Notes: generated by a model from the sequence alone, not told the origin. DNA of 64,000 bases from Dehalococcoidia bacterium UBA2158 (GCA_002328185.1 DCWQ01000068.1:22941-86940); one strand, 5' to 3'; shown: positions 25,567 to 34,317, counted from the stretch's first letter. Made by a program: numbers and translations.

Positions 25567-26289
25567 ATGCAGTCTGGATTGCAAAACCTAGAGGGCAAGC
25601 GGCTCCACGAAGCCATCGTCCAGCGGTTCCACGCGTTGATACAGCAAGGGACCCTGGAACATGGCGCCAAATTGCCTGCGGAGCGAGTACTGGCCGAGCA
25701 GCTAAAAGTTAGCCGCGGCTCGGTTAGAGAGGCTATCAGGACATTGGAACTTCAGGGCCTGGTGGTGAGCAAACACGGATCGGGAACGTTCATCGACACC
25801 CAGAGCCTGAGCGCCGTAGCTACCCTAATGACTTCGTCACTCGGGGCCAGCGATGCCCAACTACATGACATCTTTGAGGTCCGCCACCTACTTGAGCCAC
25901 AACTGGCGGCGTTGGCGGCGCAGCGGGCAACACCGGAGGACGTAGAGCGGTTGGCATCCATCTTGGTTGAACAGCAACAGCAGATCATAGAGGGCGAGAC
26001 TGGCGTCGACGCCGACACCGAGTTCCACTTCGCCCTGGCAACCTCCACCCACAACACCGCGCTGGTGAAAGTGGTGAGCGCCGTTGAGGACGTGTTGCGC
26101 CAGTCGCGTGACCAATCCCTGCAGCAACCGGGGAGACCCCAACGGTCGTTGGAGTCCCACCGTGAGATATTGGAGATGGTTCGAACTGGAGACCATACGG
26201 GAGCCCGGTCGGCAATGGAACATCATCTGACCGCAGTGGAGCCCTCTGCAGTGTATCCCAACGCGGCCGCAAAAGTTAGAAATAGATGA
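25567..26289 (+). CDS. FadR/GntR family transcriptional regulator
   Basis: A 240 aa repressor-type protein: N-terminal winged helix (about 10-75; KLPAERVLAEQLKVSRGSVR with the recognition helix, then HGSGTFI in the wing) and a C-terminal FCD ligand domain (about 95-225) whose conserved acidic/His metal residues appear in FEVRHLLEP, DTEFHFALA and SHREILE. ATG 25567 gives the usual short leader before the helix-turn-helix; a TTG at 25540 lies almost on the operator. It is the first gene ahead of the oxidoreductase operon (51 bp gap). Confidence 0.88.
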   Translation: MQSGLQNLEGKRLHEAIVQRFHALIQQGTLEHGAKLPAERVLAEQLKVSRGSVREAIRTLELQGLVVSKHGSGTFIDTQSLSAVATLMTSSLGASDAQLHDIFEVRHLLEPQLAALAAQRATPEDVERLASILVEQQQQIIEGETGVDADTEFHFALATSTHNTALVKVVSAVEDVLRQSRDQSLQQPGRPQRSLESHREILEMVRTGDHTGARSAMEHHLTAVEPSAVYPNAAAKVRNR

Positions 26290-26340
26290 TTAAACCGTAG
26301 ACAATAGGAACCTGATAACCAAAAGCTAAGGAGGAGACCT

Positions 26341-27489
26341 ATGGCTACCCTAGCCGTGGAGGTGGTGTACCGGGGCATATTCCAGCGCACGCTGGCCCGG
26401 AACATCGTCCGACAAATTGTTTTCGCCGCCCGGAAGGACGACAAGATTGGCACCGCCTTTGGCCGTTACAGTGACTCTCCCGAAAGAAATGGCATCCCTG
26501 CCAAGCAATTCGCGATCGTCTGCGACACAGCCCTTGAACTGGAAGAGAGCCTTGCAGTTTACGAGGCTTCCAACGTCGACGTAACCATCAATCTAGATGA
26601 CACGTTGTGCAAAGGACTGGAGTCCTGGGCCTGGTACGGCCTCCAACCCATCAATGAACTGACCCGGGATGGCGGCACTCTGATCGTAACTTCACGCCAG
26701 GACGCCGATTCCTTGATGGAAGACATCCACCAGAAGGACACGGCATACGACCTGGCCATCATCCCCAGCACCGTGAGCTTCTCCGGTCTCTGGGTCTACA
26801 AAGATGACCACACCGACATGCGCGTACTAGGCACCCTGTGTAAGGTCTGCCCCGGGCTGGTTAGCCTCGAGGCCATGCTGGAGTCCGCCCAGGAACAGAC
26901 CGGAAACGAAACCAAGGTTGCCTCGATCCAACGGGCGTTTGATCGCACCACCACCCGTCCCGTTGAGCCAGGCGAGGGCAATGACGAGACCCCATTCAGT
27001 TTCGATCTGCCCGGTTGGAAGAACATGGAAGAGGGCCTGGTCATCCGCGCGATTCCCGAGGGCACAGGATACGATGGCGGCGAAAAGGGTTACACCCCCG
27101 GTCGAAGCGATGTCTTCAAGAAGTGGAGCACCCGGTCCATGCGGCCGGTCATCAACTTCGAGACCTGCATCAAGTGCACCCTTTGCTGGCTGCAGTGCCC
27201 CGACACCTGCTTCGACGTAACCCCCGACGGCCTGTATGACGCCAACATGGAGTCATGCTGCGGCTGCGGTGTCTGCGAAGCCGTTTGCCCGGTGCCCGAC
27301 TGCGTGACCATGGTCGGTGAACCCGAATTCAACGACAACGCCAGCCAATGGAAAGCTTGGACAGCCGACAAAGAAGGCTATAACAAGTGGATGACTGCCT
27401 TGGTCGACAAACAGAAGGCCGAGACGAGGACCCACGGTTTCCATCACATCGGTGGCTACGATGAAGAGATTAAAGCGGAGGAAGCCTAA
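26341..27489 (+). CDS. 2-oxoacid:ferredoxin oxidoreductase, fused gamma-delta subunit
   Basis: A 382 aa protein. Residues 1-190 resemble the gamma subunit of pyruvate/2-oxoacid:ferredoxin oxidoreductases, and residues about 275-335 are a two-cluster ferredoxin domain (CIKCTLCWLQCPDTC and CCGCGVCEAVCP). The GGQG-type glycine motif at the start of classical gamma subunits is missing here (VVYRGIFQRTLA). It would carry electrons from the ThDP site to ferredoxin. RBS AAGGAGG; the TAATG junction overlaps the next gene by one base. The regulator and the next two genes make one operon. Confidence 0.85.
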   Translation: MATLAVEVVYRGIFQRTLARNIVRQIVFAARKDDKIGTAFGRYSDSPERNGIPAKQFAIVCDTALELEESLAVYEASNVDVTINLDDTLCKGLESWAWYGLQPINELTRDGGTLIVTSRQDADSLMEDIHQKDTAYDLAIIPSTVSFSGLWVYKDDHTDMRVLGTLCKVCPGLVSLEAMLESAQEQTGNETKVASIQRAFDRTTTRPVEPGEGNDETPFSFDLPGWKNMEEGLVIRAIPEGTGYDGGEKGYTPGRSDVFKKWSTRSMRPVINFETCIKCTLCWLQCPDTCFDVTPDGLYDANMESCCGCGVCEAVCPVPDCVTMVGEPEFNDNASQWKAWTADKEGYNKWMTALVDKQKAETRTHGFHHIGGYDEEIKAEEA

Positions 27490-28715
27490 TGGCTACCGTA
27501 CAGTCAAAACCCTACGCAGAGTCCAAGGAGGAACTGATCAGCGGCAGTGAGGCCATCGGCATCGCCTGTGCCCTCGCTGACGTTGACGTTATCACCGCAT
27601 ATCCCATCCGGCCCTACGACACGGTAATGCAATACGTGTCCCGTCTAAAGGCCGACGGCAACTTCGACTTCGATTTCATTGTTGCCGAGAGTGAGCACTC
27701 CCAGTTTGAGATCGTGAAGCACGCCTCCGCCGTGGGCGCACGTACCTTCACCGGTTCCAGTGGCGTGGGCTGGTTCTACGCCTTTGAAGCCATCACAGTC
27801 ACCGCCGGGCTCCGCATGCCCGTGGTGGCCATGGTCGGCAACCGGGCGTTGGATGACCCCGGCGCATTCGGTGTTGAGCACAACGACGCAATGGCCGTCC
27901 GCGACTTGGGCTGGCACCTTTACTGGGTCGCCACCGCTCAAGAGGCCTTGGACATGGCCTTGCTGGCTTGGAAAGTGGCGGAAGACCACAGGGTCCTGCT
28001 GCCCTTTGCTCTAAGCTGCGACGGCTCGTTCCTGACTCACTCGCAGGCTATCGTGCAAGTCCCCTCTCAAGACCAGGTAGACAAATTCCTGCCCCCCTAT
28101 ACGCGGGGCACACTGCAACTTCACCCCGACAATCCCATCACTATAGCCCCTCAGGTGAACGAGGACTGGCTGATGGAGATCCGCAAGCAGACCGATGAGG
28201 CCATGCGCCGGACGTCGGAAGTGATCAAAGAAGCCTATGAAGAGTTCCGGGAGATATTCGGGCGGGGTGACCCCAGTCCGTTCATCGAAGAATACATGTG
28301 CGAAGACGCGGAGATCATCTTGGTGGGAATGGGCACCCTTGCCATGCCGACTAGGGTTGCCGTCCGCCGCATGAGGGAGGCCGGCAAGAAGGTTGGGTTC
28401 GTGCGGATCAAATTCTTCAGGCCCTTCCCGGCTGAAGAACTCCAAGCAGCTCTGGGCAAGGCCAAGGGCGTGGCGGTCATCGATCGTGACTACTCCTACG
28501 GCTCGCCGTCTTACGGCGGAGTCCTGTTCCATGAACTACGTTCTACGATGTACAACTCGGACGACCGCCCCATAATGTTGAACTTCATCGCCGGGCTGGG
28601 CGGACGGGAAGTCATGGTCCGTGACATAGATCAGATCGTTGAAACCACCCAAAAAGCCATTGACACCGGTAAAATCGAACAAGAGACCACCTGGGTCGCG
28701 GTAAGGGAGCAATAG
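27489..28715 (+). CDS. 2-oxoacid:ferredoxin oxidoreductase, alpha subunit
   Basis: A 408 aa PorA-like subunit: domain I with GSEAIGIACALADVDVITAYPIRPYDTVMQY in pattern (19-49), an EHSQFEIVKHASAVGARTFTGSSGVG region that binds the ThDP pyrimidine side, and domain II (about 270-395; DAEIILVGMGTLAMPTRVAV). It forms the catalytic core with the beta subunit. The keto acid (pyruvate, 2-oxoisovalerate, arylglyoxylate or other) cannot be set from sequence. Translationally coupled with its neighbours. Confidence 0.9.
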   Translation: MATVQSKPYAESKEELISGSEAIGIACALADVDVITAYPIRPYDTVMQYVSRLKADGNFDFDFIVAESEHSQFEIVKHASAVGARTFTGSSGVGWFYAFEAITVTAGLRMPVVAMVGNRALDDPGAFGVEHNDAMAVRDLGWHLYWVATAQEALDMALLAWKVAEDHRVLLPFALSCDGSFLTHSQAIVQVPSQDQVDKFLPPYTRGTLQLHPDNPITIAPQVNEDWLMEIRKQTDEAMRRTSEVIKEAYEEFREIFGRGDPSPFIEEYMCEDAEIILVGMGTLAMPTRVAVRRMREAGKKVGFVRIKFFRPFPAEELQAALGKAKGVAVIDRDYSYGSPSYGGVLFHELRSTMYNSDDRPIMLNFIAGLGGREVMVRDIDQIVETTQKAIDTGKIEQETTWVAVREQ

Positions 28716-28717
28716 AA

Positions 28718-29731
28718 ATGGCTACTGTGCAAGACCTTCCCCAGATAAGGGGAGTTAAGAATATCCCGGTGGAGGAGTTCTACTCTTCCGGTCACCGGAC
28801 CTGCCAGGGCTGCGAATCTGCCTTGGTGATGCGGCTGATGATCAAGGCCGCCGGACAAAGGACCATCGTGCTGGGCAGCACCGGCTGCATGTACGTGGCC
28901 AACACCACCTACTACAGCACGCCTTGGGTAGTGCCATGGATGCACACTCAGCTTGGCTCCGCGGGCTCTGCCGCCACCGGCACCGCCGCGGGTCTGGCTT
29001 CCATGATGCGCAAGGGCAAGATGCAGGAAGAGCCGATCAACGTCATCGCCTTCTGCGGCGACGGCGGCGGAGTGGACATGGGGCTGTCAGCCCTGTCCGC
29101 GGCGCTGCAGCACGATGAGTACAACCTGCTGGTCGTTTGCTACGACAATGAGTCCTATGCCAACACCGACATCCAGGTCTCGGGCAGCTCTCCCTACGGA
29201 GTGAACTCCACGTTCAGCCCTCCAGGGAAGGAGATCCGGAACTTGAACACCCGCTGGAAGAAGAACATGGCGCCGATGATGGCTGTCGGCCACCCCAACA
29301 TGAAGTACGTTGCCACGGCGTGTGCTTCCTACGGGTTGGACTTCAACAACAAGGTGCGCCGCGCACTGACCACCGGCGGACCCACCTTCATCCACTGCAT
29401 AGACCCTTGCCCCAAGGGTTGGGATTATGACCCCAAGTACTCCCACGAGTTGGGGATGCTGGCCATCGAGACAGGCCTGTGGGTCCAATACGAGATCATC
29501 GACGGCGAACTGATTCTTAACGGGCCCAGCCGCGCCATTGCCAAGGGTATCCGCAAGCGCAAGCCTGTGGAAGAATACCTGATGCGTCAGGGCCGCTTCG
29601 CCCACTTCCTCCCTGAGGACATCAGGTTGTTCCAGGACAAGATCGAGGAGACTTGGGAGAACTGGTGGATCCCCGGCCTAATCCCCATAACCCCCGGCCA
29701 GGACGACGACTCTGGCGGCGACACCGAGTAA
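28718..29731 (+). CDS. 2-oxoacid:ferredoxin oxidoreductase, beta subunit
   Basis: A 337 aa PorB-like subunit. ThDP-Mg motif FCGDGGGVDMGLSALSAAL (about 110) leading to YDNESYANTDIQVSGSSPYG; cysteines in TCQGCESAL and GSTGCMY fit the [4Fe-4S] ligands near the ThDP site, with one more Cys downstream. With the alpha subunit and the fused gamma-delta subunit the enzyme is complete: oxidative decarboxylation of a 2-oxoacid to acyl-CoA with ferredoxin reduction. A terminator-like hairpin follows. Confidence 0.9.
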   Translation: MATVQDLPQIRGVKNIPVEEFYSSGHRTCQGCESALVMRLMIKAAGQRTIVLGSTGCMYVANTTYYSTPWVVPWMHTQLGSAGSAATGTAAGLASMMRKGKMQEEPINVIAFCGDGGGVDMGLSALSAALQHDEYNLLVVCYDNESYANTDIQVSGSSPYGVNSTFSPPGKEIRNLNTRWKKNMAPMMAVGHPNMKYVATACASYGLDFNNKVRRALTTGGPTFIHCIDPCPKGWDYDPKYSHELGMLAIETGLWVQYEIIDGELILNGPSRAIAKGIRKRKPVEEYLMRQGRFAHFLPEDIRLFQDKIEETWENWWIPGLIPITPGQDDDSGGDTE

Positions 29732-29758
29732 AGTCAGTCATCGCCGGTAGTTAGCTAA

Positions 29759-29802
29759 CAAAAGAGGGAGGGGGGACAATGTTCGCCCCTTCTTCTTTTT
29801 GG
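29759..29802 (+). terminator. Terminator-like hairpin after the oxidoreductase operon
   Basis: A G-rich arm (GAGGGAGGGGGGA) pairs imperfectly with CGCCCCTTCTTC, followed by TTTTTGG. Confidence 0.55.
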
Positions 29803-29831
29803 ATGTCCATCGAGAGCTGCTAATTCTCTAT

Positions 29832-29936
29832 CATTTTGAGGAGCGCCGTAGGCCGGCGAAGAATCTCGTTTTGCGATTCAAGCTTGTTTTACCAGAGCAA
29901 CGAAACCCTCGCTTCACTAGATGTGACAGCAAAGTG
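29832..29936. repeat. Dispersed repeat with inverted arms
   Basis: GAGGAGCGCCGTAGGCCG at the left and CCTCGCTTCACTAGATGTGACA at the right match 9190-9265 closely in the same order, and 58003-58100 in inverse order. The variable middle and conserved arms look like a non-coding miniature element. Confidence 0.6.
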
Positions 29937-29947
29937 TGACTTCGGCC

Positions 29948-30310
29948 TTACTCCGAATCCTGTGATGAGAGTTGGTCGCCCACCGCCTCAGGCACCACGT
30001 CATCCACAACCCCTACAGCGCCCAATTCCTTGACCTCAGCCACCAGGCGGTCTTTCTTCATCTCTAGGTCATAGCGGGTTTGCAGGTTCATCCAGAACCG
30101 CTCGGAGGTGCCGAAGTAGCGGGAAAGACGGAGGGCTGTTTCAACGATTATCACCCGGTCGCCGTGGACGATCTGGCTGATGCGGCGGACTTATACGCTG
30201 ATGTTTTTGCGCAGCCTGTATTGGCTGATGCCCAACGGCTTGATGTACTCTTCCAGCAGTATCTTGCCGGGATGGACTGGCGCCAGTTTCTCTGAAGTTT
30301 CAGTGGTCAT
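29948..30310 (-). pseudogene. higA: HigA-type antitoxin, broken by a stop codon
   Basis: Reading from ATG 30310 gives an XRE-like antitoxin (MTTETSEKLAPVHPGKILLE; LGISQYRLRKNISV), then TAA (30191-30193), then the same frame resumes VRRISQIVHGDRV and TALRLSRYFGTSERFWMNLQ. Intact relatives have Pro-Pro or similar at the stop. Total would be 120 aa, normal for this family. The stop cuts the helix-turn-helix, so DNA binding should be lost unless translation restarts downstream. Confidence 0.75.
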
Positions 30311-30320
30311 GCGGCTGCTC

Positions 30321-30602
30321 CTACGCAAAGTTAGTTATCTCGACGCCGTAGATGGCCCCCTCAACCCATCGGAAGCGTAGCCACCAACGGTCGTCAAAAC
30401 GCTGAGCTCCCTGTTTCGGCTTTCTTCCAGACACTCTATTCGGATCGCTTCCCAGCGCTGAACTAAGGTCCTCTCGGGAGTCGGACGCATCCAGCATAGC
30501 GAGTTTTCTCTGAGCGGCGCGCAGCACTTCCGGCGCCATGTCATGCGACCCAATCCGCTCGAATATCTGTTTATATTCCTGGTTCCGAAACGTCTTAATC
30601 AT
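30321..30602 (-). CDS. higB: HigB/RelE-type toxin, probably inactive
   Basis: A 93 aa RelE-superfamily mRNA interferase-like protein (start MIKTFRNQEYKQIFERIG), 10 bp upstream of higA in the usual higBA order. The segment around residues 60-75 (RVSGRKPKQGAQRF) does not fit the family, but a neighbouring frame of the same DNA reads RIECLEESRNRELSV, like the expected sequence, before the normal DDRWWLRFRWVEGAIYGVEI resumes. So two compensating indels have garbled the middle. The open frame persists, but a damaged toxin would explain how the cell tolerates a broken antitoxin. Confidence 0.65.
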   Translation of the reverse strand: MIKTFRNQEYKQIFERIGSHDMAPEVLRAAQRKLAMLDASDSREDLSSALGSDPNRVSGRKPKQGAQRFDDRWWLRFRWVEGAIYGVEITNFA

Positions 30603-30805
30603 ATAATCAATGTTATTAGGGGCCTTTTGTAGGATCAAATTACTATTTATCAACGCCATGCTTTTCAATAAGCTCGACCACACTTGCCACCGCGCCTAGT
30701 TCGCGTTAGAGTAAGTTCGATTTTGACACCGCTGCGATATCCCTTTCCGTAATGGGATGGGTTGGTTCGTCTGAGGATATCCGGCCAACTAATTAGGAGG
30801 ACCTG

Positions 30806-31903
30806 ATGGCAAACGACCCCATCAATCTTTATGACTACGAAGCTAGAGCCCAATTAGCCCTGCCCCACGACAACTGGGATTTCATCGACGCTGGCGCGAT
30901 GGACGAACTCACCACCAAGCGGAACCGAAGCGCCTTCGACCAACTAACCATCCGCCCTCGGTTCATGCGCAGCGTTGAAGAGCGGAAGATCTCCACCACC
31001 ATGCTGGGTGAAGACCTGAGCTTTCCAGTCTTTGTCTGCCCTGCCGGCAGCCACGGATTGGCCCATCCCGACGCTGAAGTAGCGACCGCCAGGGCCGCAG
31101 GGCGTTCCAATACGTTGATGATGCTCAGCACTTCTTCCAACTGCAGCATGGAAGAGGTCGCGGAAGCTGCCACTGGGCCGTTGTGGTTCCAGCTCTACCA
31201 CCGGGGCCAGGCCCTGACCGAGATGCTGGTTCGCCGCGCCGAAGATGCCGGATTCAAGGCCATCGTCCTGACCATCGACACTCCTGTGCCGAGTCCGAAA
31301 GAACGCGACCTCCGCAACCGGTTCGAGCGCATGTTGGAACTGGGTAACTTCCGGGACTTGGGACTGCCCCGCAACGAGATCAGTGGCACCGATGAGACTC
31401 CAGGCTGGGACGTCTCCCGCGCCGACCCCATAACCTGGGACGATGTTGCGTGGCTCCGCAGTCTGACCTCACTACCCCTGATCTTGAAAGGAATCCGAGT
31501 AGGCGAAGATGCCAAACTAGCCGTGGAACATGGCTGCGAAGGCGTACTGGTCTCCACTCACGGTGGACGGCAATTGGACCAGACTCTCAGCTCCATCGAA
31601 ACGATACCGGAAGTCGTCGAGGCCGTTAATGGCCAATGCGAAGTCTATCTGGACTCGGGCGTCCGCCGCGGCAGCGACGTTCTGAAAGCCCTGGCCATGG
31701 GAGTCAAAGCGGTCGGCATCGGCCGGCCTCTGTACTGGGGCCTGGCCACCGAGGGTGAAGACGGTGTTCATAAAGTCCTGGAGCTGCTCCGGGAAGAGGT
31801 CGGCAGAGTCATGGACTTCTGTGGCCAGAGCGACGTTACGAACCTGGACTCCAATCTGCTTAACATCCCCAACAACTGGGGACCGGGTACCATCGGCGGG
31901 TAA
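30806..31903 (+). CDS. FMN-dependent alpha-hydroxyacid dehydrogenase/oxidase
   Basis: A 365 aa TIM-barrel flavoprotein of the glycolate oxidase / L-lactate dehydrogenase (LldD) / lactate monooxygenase family. The active-site motif STHGGRQLDQ (about 250-259; usual SNHGGRQLD) holds the catalytic His and substrate-binding Arg; LILKGI supplies the FMN-binding Lys; YLDSGVRRGSDVLKALAMG in the phosphate-binding part. It oxidises a small 2-hydroxy acid such as lactate, glycolate or mandelate. RBS TAGGAGG. The gene is single, with a terminator behind it. Confidence 0.9.
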   Translation: MANDPINLYDYEARAQLALPHDNWDFIDAGAMDELTTKRNRSAFDQLTIRPRFMRSVEERKISTTMLGEDLSFPVFVCPAGSHGLAHPDAEVATARAAGRSNTLMMLSTSSNCSMEEVAEAATGPLWFQLYHRGQALTEMLVRRAEDAGFKAIVLTIDTPVPSPKERDLRNRFERMLELGNFRDLGLPRNEISGTDETPGWDVSRADPITWDDVAWLRSLTSLPLILKGIRVGEDAKLAVEHGCEGVLVSTHGGRQLDQTLSSIETIPEVVEAVNGQCEVYLDSGVRRGSDVLKALAMGVKAVGIGRPLYWGLATEGEDGVHKVLELLREEVGRVMDFCGQSDVTNLDSNLLNIPNNWGPGTIGG

Positions 31904-31927
31904 TCGGCTCGAATCCGTAGAATAACA

Positions 31928-31962
31928 AAGGGCCGTGCCGATTAGTCGGGACGGCCCTCTGT
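31928..31962 (+). terminator. Terminator after the hydroxyacid dehydrogenase
   Basis: Stem AGGGCCGTGCCGA / TCGGGACGGCCCT (one mismatch), 4-nt loop, weak T run (CTGTTC). Confidence 0.65.
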
Positions 31963-31985
31963 TCAGAAATCCGCATTCCTGAATG

Positions 31986-32523
31986 TTATAATCGGATCAC
32001 AGTGAGCCCCTCGTTCATGGCCATTCCCCACTCAACAGACTGGACTACCTGAGGCAGGTACCTGGGCGGGTCCGGAGCCTCTCCCTTCTCTCGAAGAAAA
32101 AATTGCCACCAGCCGACGTCATGCCAATCTCCGAATTTATACCCGGCGTCGCGGTAGATATCTAATGGTTCGAATCCGATGGACTCATGAAGGCCTACGC
32201 TGCCGGGGTTCGGCAAGGTTATGCCAGCGAACGCCCGGTGGAATCCCTCCAGTTTAAGCAGACTCAGTAGGCACTCGCAGAGTCCTAGGCCAACACCTTT
32301 GCGGTGGGCATCTGAACGATCTACACGGACCCCTGATAGGCCGCCCGTCCTTCATGAGGGCCGGCATATGCGTAACCAACCACGGGAATCATTCCAGTGT
32401 AGTCCGCAACCGAAGGGCCATTTCAGATAGCGGTGGGACGTCTAGTTCAAAAGGGATCACCGAATCCAAGACTGATGGAGCGTAGTTAGCGCAGACCTCT
32501 CCCACGTCACTCTCTTCTGCCAT
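31986..32523 (-). pseudogene. GNAT acetyltransferase (phosphinothricin acetyltransferase-like), decayed
   Basis: The C-terminal 76 aa are intact (NPGSVGLHESIGFEP; KFGDWHDVGWWQFFL), typical of phosphinothricin-type N-acetyltransferases. The upstream part from ATG 32523 reads MAEESDVGEVCANYAP and LRLRTTLE followed by TGA, then fragments VGYAYAGPHEGRAAY and HRKGVGLGLCECLLSLLK in shifted frames. One stop plus at least two shifts make it non-functional. Confidence 0.7.
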
Positions 32524-32552
32524 CCTAATTATCGGAGACACTTTTTTCGACT

Positions 32553-33356
32553 CTAGTCCGCCGCGGCTCCAGCAGCGGTTCCGGAGCGGGCTTGAGCGAA
32601 AAGCTCCGTTAGCAGCTTATTGAATATTTCCGCCTGCTCGAAGTGGGCAGAATGGGCGGCTCCGGCCACCACTTCCATCCGCGAGCCAGGAATCACCTTC
32701 TGCACTTCGGCGATGACCTCGGGCGGGAAGATCGCGTCCTCTTTGCCGACGATCAGCAGGGTGGGTATCGTCCACCCGATAAAATCCTCAGCTTGAGGGC
32801 CGTCTTTCAGCCGGAACCCGGATATGACTCCGTCCTCGCCCCGGGGCGGGTTCAAGCCGCCGATCTGCTGGTAAAGGAAGGTCAACGCGTGGTTCTCTTG
32901 GATGAAGCTGGCCGACAAAGACCGGGCAGGGCCATCAGACGGTGGAGCGGTGTTCTTCAGAGCCGCCAAGGTCCCTTCGGTGGCCACGCCGCCCGTGGTG
33001 TCGCCCAAGACCAGGCCCGCTGTGCGCTCCGGGTGGGCCAAGGCAAACCCTAGGCAACTAAAACCGCCCATCGACTGGGCCACCAAGAACGTCTTATCTA
33101 CCTTGAGGTAGTCCAAAAGTGCGGTCAGGTCGTCGATGAAGTTCTCGCGCAGCGGAGATCCGTGGTCGGCGATTGAGGCTCCCCAACCCCGGTGGTCGAA
33201 GGTGATGCAGTGATATTCGGCGGAGAATGCGGCCACCTGCTGCCACCAACTCATATGGTTCCCGCCCCGTCCGTGGGCGAAGATTATGGCCGGTGCCGAT
33301 TCGTCTCCGTGGGACTCGTAGTAAAGTTCGATGCCGTTTATCAGCGCTTTGGGCAC
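32553..33356 (-). CDS. Alpha/beta hydrolase
   Basis: A 267 aa alpha/beta-fold hydrolase. Oxyanion motif FAHGRGGN, nucleophile Ser95 in VAQSMGGFS, acid Asp207 in GKEDAIFP and base His235 in GAAHSAHFE complete the triad. Closest types are lactonases/esterases of the 3-oxoadipate enol-lactonase sort, but the substrate is open. The GTG at 33356 has GGAGG 7 nt upstream; a longer frame to 33536 is poorly supported. A C-terminal Ala-rich tail is present. Confidence 0.85.
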   Translation of the reverse strand: MPKALINGIELYYESHGDESAPAIIFAHGRGGNHMSWWQQVAAFSAEYHCITFDHRGWGASIADHGSPLRENFIDDLTALLDYLKVDKTFLVAQSMGGFSCLGFALAHPERTAGLVLGDTTGGVATEGTLAALKNTAPPSDGPARSLSASFIQENHALTFLYQQIGGLNPPRGEDGVISGFRLKDGPQAEDFIGWTIPTLLIVGKEDAIFPPEVIAEVQKVIPGSRMEVVAGAAHSAHFEQAEIFNKLLTELFAQARSGTAAGAAAD

Positions 33357-33569
33357 GTGTAAGCCTCCGTTCGATGAAGATTCGATAATGTCGTATTCGT
33401 GGGGCCAGTATACATAAATCAGAGTCGGTTGGCCCATATGACCGGGCCATTCGGCCCTGCTATTTCTTACCTGCTCGGTAGAAAATAGTGTTGACTTGGA
33501 GTGCCCGGACGGCGGGAAGTCTTGAAAACGGTGCAACTGGCCTGCCGTCCCTGTGAAGGAGGCGGCGGC

Positions 33570-33779
33570 ATGACGACCACGTTACCCGATCGAATCAGGG
33601 AATCTATCATTGAGGTCCCCAAGCATCTCGTCGACGAATTGGAGCAGATCGTCGAACATGCGGAAGCGGAGCCGGAGTTGGTCCATTTTTATCACTTCGT
33701 TCCCTGCGCCGGTGTCCGGTACTACTCCTACCACACCGCTCCATCGCCGGTGGAACCGCTGGCGCGGCGCAAGGGTTAA
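33570..33779 (+). CDS. Small hypothetical protein
   Basis: A 69 aa protein starting MTTTLPDRIRESIIEVPKH with a helical acidic part (residues 15-40) and a Tyr/His-rich part (HFYHFVPCAGVRYYSYH). Not recognised. It is believable because AAGGAGG (33556-33562) sits 7 nt before the ATG. It is divergent from the hydrolase, with a spacing of 213 bp. Function unknown. Confidence 0.55.
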   Translation: MTTTLPDRIRESIIEVPKHLVDELEQIVEHAEAEPELVHFYHFVPCAGVRYYSYHTAPSPVEPLARRKG

Positions 33780-34006
33780 ACCCTTACACCGCTGACCATA
33801 GCCTAATAGTCAACGGCTGCCCGGTTTCGGTTCGTCAGGTGACTATCGGAACGTGAGAACACCTTCCGCCGGGCGACCGTTGGCTCTGGCGTAGCAACTC
33901 CCAAAAGCCTGCCTCTTTGTTGTTCGGCCGTTCCGTTTTGTCGACAGTGGGATATCGATGTCTCTCAACGAACATTCGGGGCTAGACCGTGTGATTTCAA
34001 ACAGCA
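33780..34006. other. Intergenic stretch with a long imperfect inverted repeat
   Basis: Arms GTCAACGGCTGCCCGG (about 33809-33824) and GCCGGGCGACCGTTGGC (about 33868-33884) can pair over most of their length around a 45-nt loop. It could be a structured leader or a remnant element. No known riboswitch core was recognised. Confidence 0.35.
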
Positions 34007-34317
34007 ATGATGAAGCGCTGGATGGGGATAAAAAGCCCAGAAGGCATAACGGCCTCGATGAGGGTCATGACGCCCATCATGTCAAGAAAGATGGGCCCGG
34101 GCAGAATGGCCGATCTCATGCCGGACATGATGGAGGATTCCTTTGACCAGATGCAGTCGAAAGACATAGGGCCCATGATGCGCAACGCCATACTCAGACG
34201 CTGGGTACCTGCTTCTCGTGAGTGGGCAATGCCCAGCGCCGGAGCATGCTGACCATGTGCCGCGAGACACTTGACCAGATCGACGGAAAATACCCGGAGC
34301 CGACTACGTCTGCGTAG
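34007..34317 (+). pseudogene. Small methionine-rich protein, apparently frameshifted
   Basis: The first frame reads MMKRWMGIKSPEG and MADLMPDMMEDSFDQMQSKD, and from about 34231 a second frame reads AQRRSMLTMCRETLDQIDGK to a stop at 34315-34317. Such Met-rich amphipathic small proteins with an MLxxCRExLD end seem to be one family, so a single frameshift near 34225 is likely. No clear RBS. Function unknown. Confidence 0.35.

Noticed and set aside
32160..32185. A GGTTCGAATCC-like box suggesting a tRNA T-arm
   Set aside because: It lies within the decayed acetyltransferase, without an acceptor stem or anticodon arm around it. The similar piece at 31906 is also isolated.
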